Part shown: piece by piece, positions 52,474 through 62,347 of the stretch
Layout: the number at the start of each line of letters is the position of its first letter
Numbering within the stretch: position 1 is the first letter of the stretch
Source of the DNA: Acidaminococcus fermentans
GTDB taxonomy: Bacteria; Bacillota; Negativicutes; Acidaminococcales; Acidaminococcaceae
NCBI RefSeq assembly: GCF_009696675.1
Contig: NZ_VULN01000001.1
Span: 62,001-126,000 of the forward strand
DNA length: 64,000 nucleotides
Direction: 5' to 3'
Translations under genes and position numbers: made by a program
Notes under the pieces: model-generated
Database searches by the model: none
Told to the model about the DNA's origin: nothing
Seen by the model: only the letters and a program-made list of their open reading frames with translations

Positions 52474-53721
52474 TTAGTCTTCGTACTTTTTGAAGCACAG
52501 GATGGCGTTGTGACCGCCGAAACCGAAGTTGTTGGACAGAGCCACCTTCACATCGGCTTTCCGGGCCACATTGGGCACGTAGTCCAGATCCAGGCCTTCT
52601 TCCGTATCCACATCTTCATAGTTGATGGTGGGAGGGATCATGCCGTTTTTGATGGTCAGTACCGTAGCCACGGCTTCCACGCCGCCGGCACCGCCCAGGA
52701 GATGGCCGGTCATGGATTTGATGGAGCTGATGGGCACTTCCTTGGCCCGGTCTCCAAATACCCGCTTGCAGCAGTTGGTTTCGTTCAGGTCGTTCCGGTG
52801 GGTGCTGGTGCCGTGGGCATTCACATAGTCAATGTCAGCCGGGGTCAGGCCGGCGTCTTTGATGGCCATTTCCATGCATTTCACCTGCATATCCCCTTCC
52901 GGATCCGGAGCGGTGATATGGTAGGCGTCACTGTTGTGGCCGTAGCCCACCAGTTCTGCATAGATCTGAGCCCCACGGGCCTTGGCATGTTCCAGTTCTT
53001 CCAGGACCACGATCCCGGCGCCTTCGCCCATGACAAAGCCGCTACGCTTCTTGTCGAAGGGGCAGGAGGCCTTTTCCGGAGCTTCGTTGTTCCGGGACAG
53101 GGCTTTCATGTTGTCGAACCCGGCCACGGCAATGGGAGAAATGGCTGCTTCGGTACCCCCGGCCAGCATCACGTCCGCATCTCCGTACTGGATGGTCCGG
53201 AGGGCGTCCCCGATGCAGTCAGAACCGGTGGAGCAGGCGGTGACAATGGCCGTGTTGGGGCCTTTCACCTTCAGATCGATGGCGATCTGAGCTGCCGGCA
53301 TGTTGGGGATTTCCATGGGAATGAAGAAGGGGCTGATCCGGCCAGGTCCCTTGGAGACCAGCTTGGTGGCCGCATCCAGGAAGGTATGGATGCCGCCGAT
53401 GCCAGTGCCTACGCACACGCCGATCCGGTCTGCATCTTCCTTATCCAGGTCCAGGGCAGAATCTTTCACTGCCATTTTGGCACAGGCCACGGCGAACTGG
53501 GTCACCCGGTCCATCCGTTTGCCTTCTTTTTTGTCGCCGTAATCCGCAAAGTCAAAATCCTTTACTTCCCCGGCGATTTTGCAGTTAAAATCAGTGGTAT
53601 CGAACTGGGTAATCAGACCGATACCGGATTTGCCTTCCATCAGGCTGTTCCAGAATGCTTCTTTACCGATGCCAATGGGCGTAATCGCACTGAGGCCGGT
53701 CACAACCACTCTTCGTTTCAA
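52474..53721 (-). CDS. fabF: 3-oxoacyl-[acyl-carrier-protein] synthase II
   Basis: 415 aa with start TTG at 53721 (MKRRVVVTGLSAITPIG), the usual FabF N-terminus; AGAGGTG is correctly spaced for it, while the GTG at 53730 is not. Catalytic Cys in VTACSTGSD (about 165), His in NAHGTSTHRNDLNE (about 305) and His in SMTGHLLGGAG (about 340). It elongates acyl-ACP with malonyl-ACP. Part of the fapR operon. Confidence 0.97.
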   Translation of the reverse strand: MKRRVVVTGLSAITPIGIGKEAFWNSLMEGKSGIGLITQFDTTDFNCKIAGEVKDFDFADYGDKKEGKRMDRVTQFAVACAKMAVKDSALDLDKEDADRIGVCVGTGIGGIHTFLDAATKLVSKGPGRISPFFIPMEIPNMPAAQIAIDLKVKGPNTAIVTACSTGSDCIGDALRTIQYGDADVMLAGGTEAAISPIAVAGFDNMKALSRNNEAPEKASCPFDKKRSGFVMGEGAGIVVLEELEHAKARGAQIYAELVGYGHNSDAYHITAPDPEGDMQVKCMEMAIKDAGLTPADIDYVNAHGTSTHRNDLNETNCCKRVFGDRAKEVPISSIKSMTGHLLGGAGGVEAVATVLTIKNGMIPPTINYEDVDTEEGLDLDYVPNVARKADVKVALSNNFGFGGHNAILCFKKYED

Positions 53722-53732
53722 AAGGATCACCT

Positions 53733-54689
53733 CTACTCAATATTGTCCCAGTCTTCCCGGATCCGTCTGAAGATTTCATGGACGGGAAGGATTTCTTTAA
53801 TTTTCCACATGTTGGCTCCGGTAAACACCAGACCTGTTTCCAGGTCTCCCTGCTGGGCCCGGGTCAGAGCCCGGATGATACAGAAGCTGCGGGAGCAGTG
53901 CTTCAGGCAGCTGTCGCAGGTGGTGGGTTTCAGAGGATGGCCTTCCAGCACAGCCTTGGAAAAAGGCGTCAGCACGGCACGGCCCTTGAATCCTACCGGA
54001 CTATCTATTTGAACCACATCATCTTGGGTCATTTTCAAATAAAATTGTTTTAAGAAAGGAGACCCGTTGGACTCCTCACTGGCAGCAAACCGGCTGCCCA
54101 TCTGGACGCCACTGGCACCCATTTTCAGCAATTCCGCCGCATCTTTGCCGGTGACAGCGCCACCAGCCGCAATGACCGGAATCTTAACCACCGAAAGGAT
54201 TTCCGGCAGGATATCTTTGATGGAACGCTGGGTCCCCAAATGGCCCCCTGCTTCAGTCCCTTCCACCACAACGGCGGAAGCACCGAGCCGTTCCGCAATC
54301 TTTGCCAGTTTGGCATAGGATACAATCGGCACAATGGGAACATTATATTCCTTGCCGACAGAAAACATATCTCTGGAAAAGCCAGCCCCGGCCACAATCA
54401 GATCGACTTTCTCCTGGGCCGCAGTTGTAATGAGACCCTTAAACTCCCGGGCGGCTACCATGGCATTGATGCCAATCATTCCCTTGCCATTGGATAATTT
54501 CCGGGCAAGACGGATTTCCTTGCGCAGCTCATCGAAGGGCAGACCAGAAGCAGCGATCAGACCCACACCGCCTTCATTGGCCACTGAAGCTGCCAAACGC
54601 GCCGTGGACAAGCGTATGGCCATACCGCCTTGGACGATAGGCATAGTTGCTACTTTTTCACCAATCTTCAGCACTGGCACTTTCAACAA
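53733..54689 (-). CDS. fabK: FabK-type enoyl-ACP reductase / nitronate monooxygenase family flavoprotein
   Basis: 318 aa FMN-dependent TIM-barrel protein: PIVQGGMAIRLSTARLAASV at the start, GTEAGGHLGTQRS near 145, and AAGGAVTGKDAAELLKMGASG near 185. Position between fabF and acpP suggests it is the enoyl reductase of this pathway (no fabI in the cluster). A C-terminal cysteine cluster CDSCLKHCSRSFC (about 268-280) is present, as in some clostridial nitronate monooxygenase relatives but not in classical FabK, so the enzymatic assignment is inferred mainly from context. Confidence 0.75.
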   Translation of the reverse strand: MLKVPVLKIGEKVATMPIVQGGMAIRLSTARLAASVANEGGVGLIAASGLPFDELRKEIRLARKLSNGKGMIGINAMVAAREFKGLITTAAQEKVDLIVAGAGFSRDMFSVGKEYNVPIVPIVSYAKLAKIAERLGASAVVVEGTEAGGHLGTQRSIKDILPEILSVVKIPVIAAGGAVTGKDAAELLKMGASGVQMGSRFAASEESNGSPFLKQFYLKMTQDDVVQIDSPVGFKGRAVLTPFSKAVLEGHPLKPTTCDSCLKHCSRSFCIIRALTRAQQGDLETGLVFTGANMWKIKEILPVHEIFRRIREDWDNIE

Positions 54690-54732
54690 AAATCCCCCAT
54701 TTCAGATCATAAGATCATGGATAAAGTTCGGA

Positions 54733-54760
54733 AAGCCCCTGTTGCAGGGCCTTCCGAAAA
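54733..54760 (-). terminator. Hairpin between acpP and fabK
   Basis: GGAAGGCCCT-GCAAC-AGGGGCTTTCC on the minus strand; T-run poor, so probably a partial terminator or processing site that keeps acpP mRNA more abundant. Confidence 0.5.
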
Positions 54761-54773
54761 TAATGGGATGCTA

Positions 54774-55016
54774 TTATTTGCCTTCTTTATCCAACAGTTC
54801 GACTGCGTCTCTTACGGTGCGGATCTTTTCGGCCACATCGTCGGGGATTTCAGTGTTGAATTCCTCTTCGAAAGCCATGATCAGTTCCACAATGTCCAGA
54901 GAATCAGCTCCCAAGTCATCGATAAAAGTAGAGTCCATTTTTACGTCTTCAGGAGCAACGCTCAGCTGATCAACGGTGATGGCCTTTACTTTTTCAAAAG
55001 TGCTCTGTTCGCTCAT
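54774..55016 (-). CDS. acpP: Acyl carrier protein
   Basis: 80 aa acidic protein with the phosphopantetheine serine in [19 protein letters not shown]. Carries the growing acyl chain. AAGGAGGTGA ribosome site. Within the fapR operon. Confidence 0.98.
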   Translation of the reverse strand: MSEQSTFEKVKAITVDQLSVAPEDVKMDSTFIDDLGADSLDIVELIMAFEEEFNTEIPDDVAEKIRTVRDAVELLDKEGK

Positions 55017-55056
55017 TCCAGTTCACCTCCTTCCAATCCTCTAACATATAATGATA

Positions 55057-55800
55057 CTACATTACCATGCCACCGTCCACATTTAAAACCTGGCCGGTTA
55101 TATAAGCAGCCCCCTCGGAAACGAGGAAAAGGACTGCATTGGCAACATCTTCAGGCTGGCCGGCCCGTCCCAGAGGGATAGTCCGCGCCATTTCGGCCTT
55201 CTGGTCGTCGGTGAGCACACTGGTCATATCCGTGGCAATGAAGCCAGGAGCAATGGCATTGACCGTAATGCCCCGGGAAGCCACTTCCTTGGCCAGGCTC
55301 TTGGTGAAGCCGATGACCCCGGCTTTGGCAGCCGCATAGTTGGTCTGACCGGCGTTCCCCATTTCCCCCACTACGGAGGCCATGTTCACGATCCGGCCGC
55401 TTCTCTGCTTCATCATGGTGCGCAGGACGGCCTTGGAGCAATTGTACACCCCTTTCAGGTTGGTGTGCATCACATCGTCCCAGTCCGCTTCCTTCATGCG
55501 CATCAGGAGCCCGTCCCGGGTGATCCCCGCGTTGTTGATCAGGATGTCCAGACGGCCCAGTTCCTTCACCACCGTGTTCACGATGGTCTGGACACCGTCG
55601 GTATCGGCTACGCTGCCCTGGACCAGGAGAGCCTTCCGGCCCATCTGTTCGATGGCCGTCTTGACTTCTTCTGCTGCAGCGGTATTGCCGGCATAGTTGA
55701 TGGCTACGTCAGCTCCGTTTTCCGCCAGCTTCAGGGCAATGGCACGGCCGATGCCCCGGGAGCCGCCGGTAACCAGCGCCACTTTCCCGACTAAAGTCAT
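55057..55800 (-). CDS. fabG: 3-oxoacyl-[acyl-carrier-protein] reductase
   Basis: 247 aa short-chain dehydrogenase: TGGSRGIGRAIA cofactor loop at residues 11-22, NNAGITRDGLLMRM near 88, Ser about 140, and the YAAAKAGVIGF catalytic Tyr-Lys near 153. NADPH-dependent reduction of beta-ketoacyl-ACP. Confidence 0.97.
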   Translation of the reverse strand: MTLVGKVALVTGGSRGIGRAIALKLAENGADVAINYAGNTAAAEEVKTAIEQMGRKALLVQGSVADTDGVQTIVNTVVKELGRLDILINNAGITRDGLLMRMKEADWDDVMHTNLKGVYNCSKAVLRTMMKQRSGRIVNMASVVGEMGNAGQTNYAAAKAGVIGFTKSLAKEVASRGITVNAIAPGFIATDMTSVLTDDQKAEMARTIPLGRAGQPEDVANAVLFLVSEGAAYITGQVLNVDGGMVM

Positions 55801-55801
55801 T

Positions 55802-56749
55802 TTATCTGACCTCCTTTAAATAAGCAAGGGTTTTTTCCAAACTGGCCAGGTCTTCCACGTTCTGGCCGGTGTAGGAACGGTCGATTTTCTTGACGAAACC
55901 GGTGAGCACCTTGCCAGGTCCCACTTCGATGAAGGTATCCACGCCGTTTTCCATCATGTACCGGACACTGTCTTCCCAGAGTACCGGGCTGGCAGCCTGT
56001 TTCACCAGTACCTGACGGATTTCGTCCCCTTTCTGTTCGGGACGGGCGGTGACGTTGGCGATCACCGGGATCTTGGCGTCAGCCACTTCGATGCCGTCCA
56101 GCACTTCCTTCAGACGGTCTGCAGCCGGCTGCATCAGGGTGCTGTGGAAAGGAGCGCTTACCGGCAGCATGATGGCCCGTTTGGCACCGGCGGCCTTTAA
56201 GGCTTCGCAAGCCTCTTTTACAGCTTCCGTGGCCCCGGCGATGACCACCTGACCCGGGCAGTTGAAGTTCACCGGCTGTACTGCTTCGTTCCGTTTTTCC
56301 TGGATGTCAGCGCAGATCTCCCGGATCTTGGCGGTATCCAGGGCAATGATGGCGGCCATGGCCCCCTGGCCCACAGGAACTGCTTCCTGCATGAACTGGC
56401 CCCGTTTCCGCACCGTGCGCACTGCATCGGCGAATTTCAGGGAACCGGCGCACACCAGAGCGGAATATTCACCCAGGCTGTGACCGGCGGCCACATCCGG
56501 GAACACCCCGTTTTCGTTCAGCACCTTCATGGCTGCAATGCTGCAGGTCAGGATGGCAGGCTGGGTGTTGTAGGTGAGCCGCAGCTGGTCTTCCGGCCCT
56601 TTGAAGCACAGATCCGTCATGGAAAAGCCCAGTGCTTCATCGGCTTCCTTGAATACTTCACGGACGCAGGCGTAGTTGTCGTACAGTTCCTTCATCATGC
56701 CTACGGTCTGGGACCCCTGTCCCGGGAACACAAAAGCAATTTTACTCAT
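55802..56749 (-). CDS. fabD: Malonyl-CoA:ACP transacylase
   Basis: 315 aa. [11 protein letters not shown] at the N-terminus, nucleophile Ser in [12 protein letters not shown] (about 92), Arg near 117 in RKRGQFMQ, and [11 protein letters not shown] with the catalytic His near 200. Loads malonate on ACP. It overlaps fabH by 4 nt. Confidence 0.97.
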   Translation of the reverse strand: MSKIAFVFPGQGSQTVGMMKELYDNYACVREVFKEADEALGFSMTDLCFKGPEDQLRLTYNTQPAILTCSIAAMKVLNENGVFPDVAAGHSLGEYSALVCAGSLKFADAVRTVRKRGQFMQEAVPVGQGAMAAIIALDTAKIREICADIQEKRNEAVQPVNFNCPGQVVIAGATEAVKEACEALKAAGAKRAIMLPVSAPFHSTLMQPAADRLKEVLDGIEVADAKIPVIANVTARPEQKGDEIRQVLVKQAASPVLWEDSVRYMMENGVDTFIEVGPGKVLTGFVKKIDRSYTGQNVEDLASLEKTLAYLKEVR

Positions 56750-57756
56750 GCTCTGGCCTCCTCATCTTTTTGCCATTTCACTACCAGAGAACCATAGGTG
56801 AGGCCGGCGCCAAAGCCCACCATCACCACGTTCTCTCCTTTATGGATCCGTCCTGCATCCCGTGCCTGGCAAAGGGCAATGGGAATGGATGCAGCGGATG
56901 TATTGGCGTATTTTTCCAGGTTTACGAAAATCTTGTCCGTGGACAGCTTCAGCCGTTTGGCAGCAGAATCGATGATCCGCTGGTTGGCCTGGTGGGGAAT
57001 CAAAAGATCGATGTCCTCCTTGCCCATGCCGGCCTTTTCCAAAGCGGCCAGGGCGCTGTGGCCCATGACCTTCACGGCAAACTTGAACACTTCCTTGCCC
57101 ACCATGTGGATGCAGTGTTCGTGGTTGGCCACGGTTTCCTCGCTGGCCGGCTTCCGGGATCCCCCGGCAGGCATGGTCAGGTACTGGCCCCCGGCCCCGT
57201 TGGCCCCCAGGTCAACGGACAGGATGCCGTAGCCTTCTTCCACCGGTCCCAGAACTGCGGCACCGGCCCCATCCCCGAAGAGGATGCAGGTGTTCCGGTC
57301 CTGCCAGTTGAGGATCCGGGAAAGGGTTTCCGCTCCTACCACCAGCACGTGTTTGTACATGCCGCTGGCGATGGTCTGGCTGGCAATGCCGCAGGCGTAC
57401 ACAAAGCCGGAGCAGCCGGCAGCCAAGTCAAAAGCCGCCGCATGGGAGGCTCCCAGTTTGTTCTGAAGGATGCAGGCTACGGAAGGGAACTTCATGTCCG
57501 GAGATTCCGTGCCCACCACGATCAGGTCCAGCTGGTCGGCGGTGATCCCGGCGTCTTCCAGAGCCCGCTGGGCCGCGATAAAGGCCAGATCAGAGGTTGC
57601 CTGGTCCGGAGCGGCAATGTGCCGTTCCCGGATCCCGGTCCGTTCCACGATCCACTGATCGCTGGTATCCACCATTTTTTCCAGATCAAAGTTGGTCAGG
57701 ACTTTTTCCGGCACATAGTACCCCATGCCCAAAAAGCCCACTGCAGGTTTCGTCAT
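56746..57756 (-). CDS. fabH: 3-oxoacyl-[acyl-carrier-protein] synthase III
   Basis: 336 aa. Catalytic Cys in FDLAAGCSGFVYACGI (about 115), His in LLIPHQANQRI (about 253) and Asn in YANTSAASIPIAL (about 283). Starts fatty-acid synthesis by condensing acetyl-CoA (or branched acyl-CoA) with malonyl-ACP. Its start abuts the plsX stop. Confidence 0.97.
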   Translation of the reverse strand: MTKPAVGFLGMGYYVPEKVLTNFDLEKMVDTSDQWIVERTGIRERHIAAPDQATSDLAFIAAQRALEDAGITADQLDLIVVGTESPDMKFPSVACILQNKLGASHAAAFDLAAGCSGFVYACGIASQTIASGMYKHVLVVGAETLSRILNWQDRNTCILFGDGAGAAVLGPVEEGYGILSVDLGANGAGGQYLTMPAGGSRKPASEETVANHEHCIHMVGKEVFKFAVKVMGHSALAALEKAGMGKEDIDLLIPHQANQRIIDSAAKRLKLSTDKIFVNLEKYANTSAASIPIALCQARDAGRIHKGENVVMVGFGAGLTYGSLVVKWQKDEEARA

Positions 57757-58773
57757 TTATAATTCACCACTTTCTTCGTCGTGCATGATTTCCTGGCGGA
57801 TCCGTCCCACCACGTCTTTCTGGGTCAGCTCAATGGCCACCCGTACGGCGTTCTTGATGGCTTTGGCCTTGGAACTGCCGTGGCAGATGATGAAGGGAGC
57901 CCGGACACCCATAAGCAGGGCGCCGCCGTATTCCGATGCATCCATCTGTTTTTTCATCCGCAGGAGCGCCGGCTTCATAAGCAGGGCTCCCAGTTTGGCA
58001 AAGATGCCGCTTTCTATCAGGGTCTTTTTCAGGATCTCCATAACGGCGCTGGCCAGGCCTTCCATGGTCTTTAACACCACGTTGCCCACAAAGCCGTCGC
58101 AGACTACCACGTCCACAGTGCCTTTGTTGATGTCCCGGCCTTCCACATTGCCGATGAAATGGATGTGAGAGTCCTGTTTCAGCAAAGGATAGGTGGCCAG
58201 GCACTGTTCATTGCCCTTGGTCTCTTCTTCCCCGATGTTCAGAAGGCCCACCCGGGGCTGGGGGATCCCCAGCTGGAGTTCCGCATAAATGGACCCCATG
58301 ATGGCGTTCTGGACCAGCTGTTCCGGTTTGGCATCCACCTTGGCGCCGGAATCCACCAGTACCGTGGCCCCCTTCACATTGGGGATCACCGTGGCAATGG
58401 CCGGCCGTTCGATGCCCCGGATCCGTCCCAGGCCGAACAGGGCGGAAGCCACTGCGGCACCGGTACTGCCGGAGGACACCAGGGCGTCACATTCCTTTTC
58501 GTGGAGGAGATGGGTAGCCACCACAATGGAGGCATCCCGTTTCTTCTTTACGCTGATTCCCGGATGGTCCTTCATTTCGATGACCTGGCTGGCATGATGG
58601 ATGGTTACCCGGGGATTGTTTTCCTGATGTTCCCGGGCCAGTTCCTGGCGGATCACTTCCTGATCCCCCACCAGCACCACGTCGCAGCCATATTCGTCAA
58701 CCGCCTGAAGCACCCCTTTGATGATCTCGGCAGGGCCATAGTCAGTGCCCATTACGTCAACTGCGATTTTCAT
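57757..58773 (-). CDS. plsX: Phosphate acyltransferase PlsX
   Basis: 338 aa from the ATG at 58773 (AAGGAG 8 nt upstream). KIAVDVMGTDYGPAEIIKGV at the start, VSSGSTGAAVASALFGLGRI near 100, and GFVGNVVLKTMEGLA near 235. It makes acyl-phosphate from acyl-ACP for PlsY. It overlaps the 3' end of fapR by 17 nt. Confidence 0.96.
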   Translation of the reverse strand: MKIAVDVMGTDYGPAEIIKGVLQAVDEYGCDVVLVGDQEVIRQELAREHQENNPRVTIHHASQVIEMKDHPGISVKKKRDASIVVATHLLHEKECDALVSSGSTGAAVASALFGLGRIRGIERPAIATVIPNVKGATVLVDSGAKVDAKPEQLVQNAIMGSIYAELQLGIPQPRVGLLNIGEEETKGNEQCLATYPLLKQDSHIHFIGNVEGRDINKGTVDVVVCDGFVGNVVLKTMEGLASAVMEILKKTLIESGIFAKLGALLMKPALLRMKKQMDASEYGGALLMGVRAPFIICHGSSKAKAIKNAVRVAIELTQKDVVGRIRQEIMHDEESGEL

Positions 58774-59347
58774 CTTCTTGGCTCCTTTGTTCCGGAATGG
58801 CGACAATCAGGAACTTGGCACGGAACACTTCCTTGTGGTTGTTCCTGATCTTCACCCATATGGTATATTTGTCTTCCTGTTTCCGGACCACTTCGGCTCT
58901 TGCCACCAGAATGGCTCCCACGGTCACAGGGATTTTGTACTTTACATTGGCCACCCCGGTGAGGGCCGCAGGGGCATCGATCACCGCCAGAGCCAGGGAA
59001 TTGGCCTGGGCGAACATGTACTGTCCCCGGCAGACACCGGTTTTCTGCAGCACCATTTCCCGGTCCACCGTCATCATGGAGATGCCGCTGACCCCGATTT
59101 CCAGGTCGATCAGTTCCCCGACGATGTCCTCGCTGGTAATGGCTTTCAGTTTTTCCTGGGCGTCCTCCGCCATATGACGGGTACGCTCCCGGAGTTCCGG
59201 GATCCCCAGGGCCAGCCGGTCCAGCCGGATGGTCTGGATGCTCACCTGAAAGGTTTCGGCCAGATGCTCGTCGGTCAGGAACGGATTCCTGGCCAGCAGC
59301 TGCTGCAGACGCTGCTGTCTTGCCTTTTTCTGTCCCACAGAACCCAT
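58757..59347 (-). CDS. fapR: Fatty-acid biosynthesis transcriptional regulator FapR
   Basis: 196 aa. N-terminal helix-turn-helix (about 1-60, FLTDEHLAETFQVSIQTIRL, LGIPELRERTRHMAE linker) and C-terminal hot-dog domain (about 80-185) that binds malonyl-CoA. Represses the fab/pls genes until malonyl-CoA rises. It is first in its operon, directly behind its own operator. Confidence 0.95.
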   Translation of the reverse strand: MGSVGQKKARQQRLQQLLARNPFLTDEHLAETFQVSIQTIRLDRLALGIPELRERTRHMAEDAQEKLKAITSEDIVGELIDLEIGVSGISMMTVDREMVLQKTGVCRGQYMFAQANSLALAVIDAPAALTGVANVKYKIPVTVGAILVARAEVVRKQEDKYTIWVKIRNNHKEVFRAKFLIVAIPEQRSQEDENRS

Positions 59348-59361
59348 TCTACCACCTACTT

Positions 59362-59417
59362 TTAGTACCTAGTCATAACACTTACACCTATTATACCAGA
59401 GCAGGGGCAAAATACAA
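59362..59417 (-). promoter_or_regulatory. Promoter and FapR operator of the fab operon
   Basis: Promoter on the minus strand: TTGTAT (59412-59417), 16 nt, TATAAT (59390-59395) with TG extension (TGGTATAAT). Just downstream of the start, TTAGTACCTAGTCATAA (59362-59378) matches the FapR box, so FapR autoregulates. Confidence 0.88.
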
Positions 59418-59463
59418 GTCTTGACCGGGTGGTCTGTTACAGAATTTACAGGTTGTTCATAGT

Positions 59464-60120
59464 TTACCGGCCGAACACCGCTTCGAAATCCTGACAGAAC
59501 TTCTCGATGCCCGTCCGGGTGAGAGGATGCTGGACCATCTGCATCAGCACCTTGTAGGGCACCGTGGCAATGTCCGCTCCCGTTTTGGCACATTCCACCA
59601 CATGCATGGGATGCCGGATGGAGGCGCAGATCACCTTGGTGGTAATGTCCGGGTAGAGACGGAAGATCTCCATCACTTCCTTGATCAGCCGGGTGCCGTC
59701 GGTGGAAATGTCGTCCAGCCGCCCCAGGAAAGGAGATACGTAGGTGGCACCGGCCCGGGCAGCCAGGATGGCCTGGGTGGCGGAAAAGACCAGGGTCACG
59801 TTGGTTTTGATCCCTTCGGAAGCCAGGATCTTCACGGCTTTCAGGCCTTCCCGGGTCATGGGGATCTTCACCACCATATTGGGATGGATCCGGGAGATCA
59901 CCCGGCCCTCCATCACCATGTCCCGGGCCAGGGTGGTGCTGGCCTTCACTTCCCCGGAAATGGGGCCGTCCACAATCTGGGCGATTTCCCGGAGGGTTTC
60001 CTCATAGTCCCGGCCTTCCTTGGCGATCAGGGAAGGATTGGTGGTGACCCCGCTGATGATCCCCATGGCCTCCGCTTCCCGGATCTCGTCCAGGTTGGCC
60101 GTATCGATAAAGAATTTCAT
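59464..60120 (-). CDS. tal: Transaldolase of the short (TalC/fructose-6-phosphate aldolase-like) type
   Basis: 218 aa from the ATG at 60120 (GAGGAGAG upstream). [20 protein letters not shown] and [13 protein letters not shown] at the start; Schiff-base lysine in [14 protein letters not shown] near 88. The subfamily comprises small transaldolases and FSA; most Bacillota members act as transaldolase in the pentose phosphate pathway. A TATAAT (60166-60171) lies upstream. Confidence 0.92.
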   Translation of the reverse strand: MKFFIDTANLDEIREAEAMGIISGVTTNPSLIAKEGRDYEETLREIAQIVDGPISGEVKASTTLARDMVMEGRVISRIHPNMVVKIPMTREGLKAVKILASEGIKTNVTLVFSATQAILAARAGATYVSPFLGRLDDISTDGTRLIKEVMEIFRLYPDITTKVICASIRHPMHVVECAKTGADIATVPYKVLMQMVQHPLTRTGIEKFCQDFEAVFGR

Positions 60121-60202
60121 ATATAGCTGCTCTCCTCGCATCGATTTAATCATTTCTATTCTATCATTATAAGCCAGTTTGGAGGATTTAGGAAGGGGAA
60201 GA

Positions 60203-60239
60203 AAAAAGGACGCCGCCCCTTTCGGGACGGCGTCCTTTT
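60203..60239 (-). terminator. Terminator of yceD-rpmF
   Basis: AAAAGGACGCCG ... CGGCGTCCTTTT stem with T-run on the minus strand, 24 nt after the rpmF stop. Confidence 0.88.
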
Positions 60240-60262
60240 CAAGGTCCGGCGGACCGGGTTCC

Positions 60263-60445
60263 TTATTCTTCGTCTTCTTTCACGACTTCCTTGCCATCGT
60301 AGTAGCCGCATTCAGTGCATACGTGGTGCGGGCGCTTCAGTTCGTGGCACTGAGGGCATTCAACCAGGCCAGGAGCAGCCAGTTTCCAGTTGGCACGGCG
60401 GGAATCCCGACGGGCTTTGGACATTTTTCTCTTCGGTACTGCCAT
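60263..60445 (-). CDS. rpmF: 50S ribosomal protein L32
   Basis: 60 aa. [20 protein letters not shown] start and a zinc-ribbon CPQC...CTEC (zinc-binding, C+ form). AGGAGGTG ribosome site. Follows yceD by 24 nt, the conserved pairing. Confidence 0.97.
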   Translation of the reverse strand: MAVPKRKMSKARRDSRRANWKLAAPGLVECPQCHELKRPHHVCTECGYYDGKEVVKEDEE

Positions 60446-60469
60446 ATCGTTACACCTCCTAATCTCAGG

Positions 60470-60973
60470 CTATTTCTCTAACAACGCCTTGAGAGCCTCC
60501 AACCTGGGGTCGATGGAATGGGTATCGCAGTGACATTCCGTCACATTGCGGTCCGCTCCACAGACCGGACAGATCCCCTTGCAGTCCGGTTTGCACAGGA
60601 CTCTGGCCGGGATGGCCAGGAGCAGGGACTCTCTCAAAGCATCCGTAACATCAACCATATCGAACTGATAGGTGAAGGCATCTTCTTCCAGTCCTTCCGT
60701 GCCTTCGGGATAATACCGTTCTTCCACCTGGGCCGTAAGCTCCAGCCGCACATCTTTCAGACAGCGGGCGCAGGTGCCGTGGCAGACGAACTTTTCCCTA
60801 GCGGTGAGAAGGAGTACGTCTCCCCCGTTGGAAATCTCCCCTTCCACCAGGATGTGCCCTTCCAGGCTGGCATCTTCCGGCGTCAGGTTCAACTGGGACG
60901 GGGCAAGGTCGTACTGGAAAGATTCTGACCCTGTCAGTCTTTTTTTGATTTCTGCTACATTGATTTTAATCAT
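60470..60973 (-). CDS. YceD/DUF177 family protein (23S rRNA accumulation protein)
   Basis: 167 aa from the ATG at 60973. Conserved cysteines CHGTCARCLKDV (about 64-75) and CKPDCKGICPVCGADRN (about 130-146) typical of DUF177 proteins linked to L32 and 23S rRNA. No ribosome site precedes the ATG and the promoter predicts a leader of only ~9 nt. Confidence 0.9.
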   Translation of the reverse strand: MIKINVAEIKKRLTGSESFQYDLAPSQLNLTPEDASLEGHILVEGEISNGGDVLLLTAREKFVCHGTCARCLKDVRLELTAQVEERYYPEGTEGLEEDAFTYQFDMVDVTDALRESLLLAIPARVLCKPDCKGICPVCGADRNVTECHCDTHSIDPRLEALKALLEK

Positions 60974-60988
60974 ATTATCAACCGTTAC

Positions 60989-61017
60989 ATTATATCGATG
61001 AAACCGGCCTTTGTCAA
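60989..61017 (-). promoter_or_regulatory. Consensus promoter of yceD-rpmF
   Basis: TTGACA (61012-61017), 17 nt, TATAAT (60989-60994) on the minus strand; full consensus, start predicted about 60982. Confidence 0.88.
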
Positions 61018-61035
61018 GCAAAAGCCCAAATCATC

Positions 61036-62232
61036 TTATTTGCTGCACAGTCTCAGGGTATCCTGGGCAATGGCCAGTTCTTCGTTGGTGGGGATCAGGA
61101 ATACTTTCACCTTGGAATCAGCGGCGCTGATTTCGGTGACTTTGCCCCGTACGTTGTTCCGGTCAGCATCCAGTTTCACACCCAGGAATTCCAGGCCTGC
61201 GCAAACCTGCTGACGGGTATGGATGTCGTTTTCGCCTACGCCGGCGGTGAACACGATGGCGTCAACGCCGCCCATGGCAGCTGCATAAGCGCCGATGTAC
61301 CGTTTCACCTGGTAGCAGAACATATCCAGGGCCAGCTGGGCTCTTTCGTTGCCTTTGGCGGCAGCATCTTCCAGGTCACGGAAGTCGCTGGAAACGCCGG
61401 AAACGCCCAGGACGCCGCATTCCTTGTTCATGTACTTGTCAACGCCGGCAGCATCCAGGCCCTTCTTCTGCATCAGCACGGGAACCACAGCCGGGTCGAT
61501 GGAACCGGTACGGGTGCCCATCAGCACGCCGTCCAGAGGAGTAAAGCCCATGGAAGTATCCACGGATTTGCCCCCGTCCACAGCGGTGATGCTGGAACCG
61601 TTGCCCAGATGGCAGGTGATGATCTTGGTGTCTTTGATGTCCTTCTTCAGCAGCTGAGCAGCCACCCCGGACACGTATTTGTGGGAAGTCCCATGGAAGC
61701 CGTATTTCCGGATGCCATAGTCCTTGTATTCTTCGTATTTCACGCCGAACATATATGCCACAGGAGGCATGGTCTGATGGAATGCAGTATCGAATACGGC
61801 AACCTGCGGGGTGTTGGGCATCAGTTTCTGGCAGGCACGGATACCGGAAACGTTGGCCGGCTGATGCAGGGGAGCCATATCGCTGAGATCTTCGATCTGT
61901 TTCAGCACTTCATCGGTAATCACAACGGATTCATTGAAGATTTCACCGCCGTGCACCACACGGTGGCCAACAGCATCGATTTCGTCCATGGATTTGATGA
62001 CGCCGTGGTTGGGGTCAACCAGAGCAGCCAGGACCTTCTTGATGCCGTCCACATGGTCGGGGATGGCGCTTTCCAGTCTTACCTTGTCCTTGCCGGCGGG
62101 AGTGTGGGTCAGAACGGAGCCTTCGATGCCGATACGTTCTACCAGACCTTTAGCGATGACAGATTCATCCTTCATATCAATCAGCTGATATTTGATGGAA
62201 GAGCTGCCGCAGTTTACAACAAAAATCTTCAT
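61036..62232 (-). CDS. ackA: Acetate kinase
   Basis: 398 aa. ASKHA fold: [15 protein letters not shown] at the N-terminus, [12 protein letters not shown] near 185, HGTSHKYV near 208, [20 protein letters not shown] near 240. Converts acetyl phosphate + ADP to acetate + ATP, a main energy-yielding step in fermenting anaerobes. No pta is adjacent. Confidence 0.97.
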   Translation of the reverse strand: MKIFVVNCGSSSIKYQLIDMKDESVIAKGLVERIGIEGSVLTHTPAGKDKVRLESAIPDHVDGIKKVLAALVDPNHGVIKSMDEIDAVGHRVVHGGEIFNESVVITDEVLKQIEDLSDMAPLHQPANVSGIRACQKLMPNTPQVAVFDTAFHQTMPPVAYMFGVKYEEYKDYGIRKYGFHGTSHKYVSGVAAQLLKKDIKDTKIITCHLGNGSSITAVDGGKSVDTSMGFTPLDGVLMGTRTGSIDPAVVPVLMQKKGLDAAGVDKYMNKECGVLGVSGVSSDFRDLEDAAAKGNERAQLALDMFCYQVKRYIGAYAAAMGGVDAIVFTAGVGENDIHTRQQVCAGLEFLGVKLDADRNNVRGKVTEISAADSKVKVFLIPTNEELAIAQDTLRLCSK

Positions 62233-62347
62233 TACATTGCCTCCTGATCGACTACTGATTTTAAACCAGTATTATGCTTATGCTATAATACTAATATATG
62301 TTAGCAAAGTTTTACGGATTTGTAAAATAAAAATTTGGAGATCTGCC

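Noticed and set aside
54630-55181. Plus-strand ORF across acpP
   Set aside because: Antisense to acpP and fabG in the fab operon; no start signals.
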